NCBI GenBank assembly: GCA_003225655.1
Contig: QIAW01000176.1
Location: forward strand, 1-5,434
Origin: Acidobacteriota bacterium
GTDB lineage: Bacteria > Acidobacteriota > Terriglobia > Terriglobales > Acidobacteriaceae
Length of the DNA: 5,434 bases
Direction of reading: 5' to 3'
How positions within the stretch are numbered: position 1 is the first letter of the stretch; each line of letters starts with the position of its first letter. The notes beneath the pieces were generated by a model. That model was given only the letters and a program-made list of their open reading frames with translations, had not been told where the DNA came from and made no database searches. Shown piece after piece: positions 4,907 to 5,434 of the stretch. The position numbers and the translations under genes are program-made.

Positions 4907-5434
4907 TCACTTCTCGGCGGCGGCAATCTTGTTTCGTTTTTGCTGCAAAGGAGCCAGCCATCGGTTGACATCATCGACAGAAAAGGCCTCTGGGTCAAAA
5001 TCGTCACCCAAACATTCGCTTGCTTCCTCGTGTTCGTCGTGCTCAGGATTGCTGATCGCATCCAACAGGTTGTAAAAACCCCAAACACCGCCGCAGTCTT
5101 CGGGTGGTCCATGGCGCTTGCCATCAATACACGCCGGATAATCGCGCCCTGCTTCGGGCGCCAACATCTTCTCCAGCACAATTCCATGCTCCCAACCATC
5201 ACCGAAATCGTAGGTGTACACCGCCTTAGCCCCGACCTTACGCAATACGTCGAACATGCGTGTGGTGCGCTCGCTGGCAGTGACTGGACCGTCGCCGAAC
5301 TCCTCGTCCGGAAGGGGTTTCCCGAATCGCCGTGAGCCGACGCGGAAATCATGCATATGGCAGTCTTCCCAACCCATGGCCGCTTGCAGGACATCATGCA
5401 ATTGCTCGAGCGTGAAATCCGCCGGCACCAGCAG
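4907..5434 (-). CDS. Plasmid pRiA4b ORF-3-like family protein (5' end cut by right edge)
   Basis: The visible 175 residues match the pRiA4b ORF-3 / IS1096 TnpR-like family (PF07929), whose biochemical role is unknown to me. The frame stays open to the right edge, reading LLVPADFTLEQLHDVLQAAM, which in family members follows an N-terminal segment; the GTG at 5428 is therefore almost certainly an internal Val and not the start. Motifs, counted from the first visible residue: GWEDCHMHDFRVG (21-33), YTYDFGDGWEHGI (73-85), YPACIDGKRHGPPEDCGGVWGF (99-120, with paired Cys), and LGDDFDPEAFSVDDVNRWL (142-160) near the end. The TGA stop at 4909-4907 fits the family's usual C-terminus. It lies on the same strand as the pil operon but 413 nt upstream, so it is probably a separate unit. 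The family occurs in plasmids and insertion elements but also widely as a lone chromosomal gene, and no transposase is visible here. Confidence 0.85.
   Translation of the reverse strand: MLVPADFTLEQLHDVLQAAMGWEDCHMHDFRVGSRRFGKPLPDEEFGDGPVTASERTTRMFDVLRKVGAKAVYTYDFGDGWEHGIVLEKMLAPEAGRDYPACIDGKRHGPPEDCGGVWGFYNLLDAISNPEHDEHEEASECLGDDFDPEAFSVDDVNRWLAPLQQKRNKIAAAEK

Noticed and set aside
4837..5397. Minus-strand open frame overlapping the pRiA4b-like gene in another frame
   Set aside because: The Cys/Arg/Ser/Thr-rich shadow overlaps a frame with strong family motifs across its whole length.

Overview
The window is a type IV pilus (T4P) assembly-platform operon read on the minus strand, running from high to low coordinates. 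Order of transcription: a small helix-turn-helix (HTH) DNA-binding protein (4493-4257), pilM (4246-3232, broken by a frame change), pilN (3235-2621), pilO (2579-1980), pilP (1967-1290), and pilQ from 1083, which runs off the left edge with only its first 361 codons visible. Upstream of the operon, also on the minus strand, is the 3' part of a plasmid pRiA4b ORF-3-like gene (PF07929 type), cut by the right edge. The plus-strand reading frames are antisense shadows and I see no credible plus-strand gene.

How the genes work together: PilM is a cytoplasmic actin-like protein that binds the N-terminus of the inner-membrane protein PilN. PilN pairs with PilO through coiled coils and ferredoxin-like periplasmic domains. 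PilP bridges PilNO to the periplasmic part of the outer-membrane secretin PilQ. The spacing is tight from the HTH gene to pilP: a 10-nt gap, a 4-nt ATGA overlap, a 41-nt gap and a 12-nt gap, which argues for one transcript. A 206-nt gap then precedes pilQ. On the mRNA strand this gap can fold into three hairpins, the last ending directly against the pilQ Shine-Dalgarno, so pilQ may have its own post-transcriptional control. The 413-nt gap upstream of the HTH gene holds two sigma70-like promoter candidates and probably the operon leader.

The organism is a diderm with T4P. An HTH gene heading pilMNOPQ, a PilQ with paired AMIN-like domains, moderate GC and Ala/Lys/Pro-rich linkers fit Acidobacteriota (Terriglobia-like). 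That is an inference from memory of such loci, not proven here.

Main oddities: (1) pilM changes frame at about 3877 and appears to lack roughly a dozen codons; (2) PilP has a cleavable signal without a lipobox and a very long Lys/Ala/Thr/Pro linker; (3) PilN has a Gly-rich insert between its PilM-binding motif and its membrane helix; (4) the pilP-pilQ gap is strongly structured. I did not find an obviously new multigene system; this is a known machine with variant parts.
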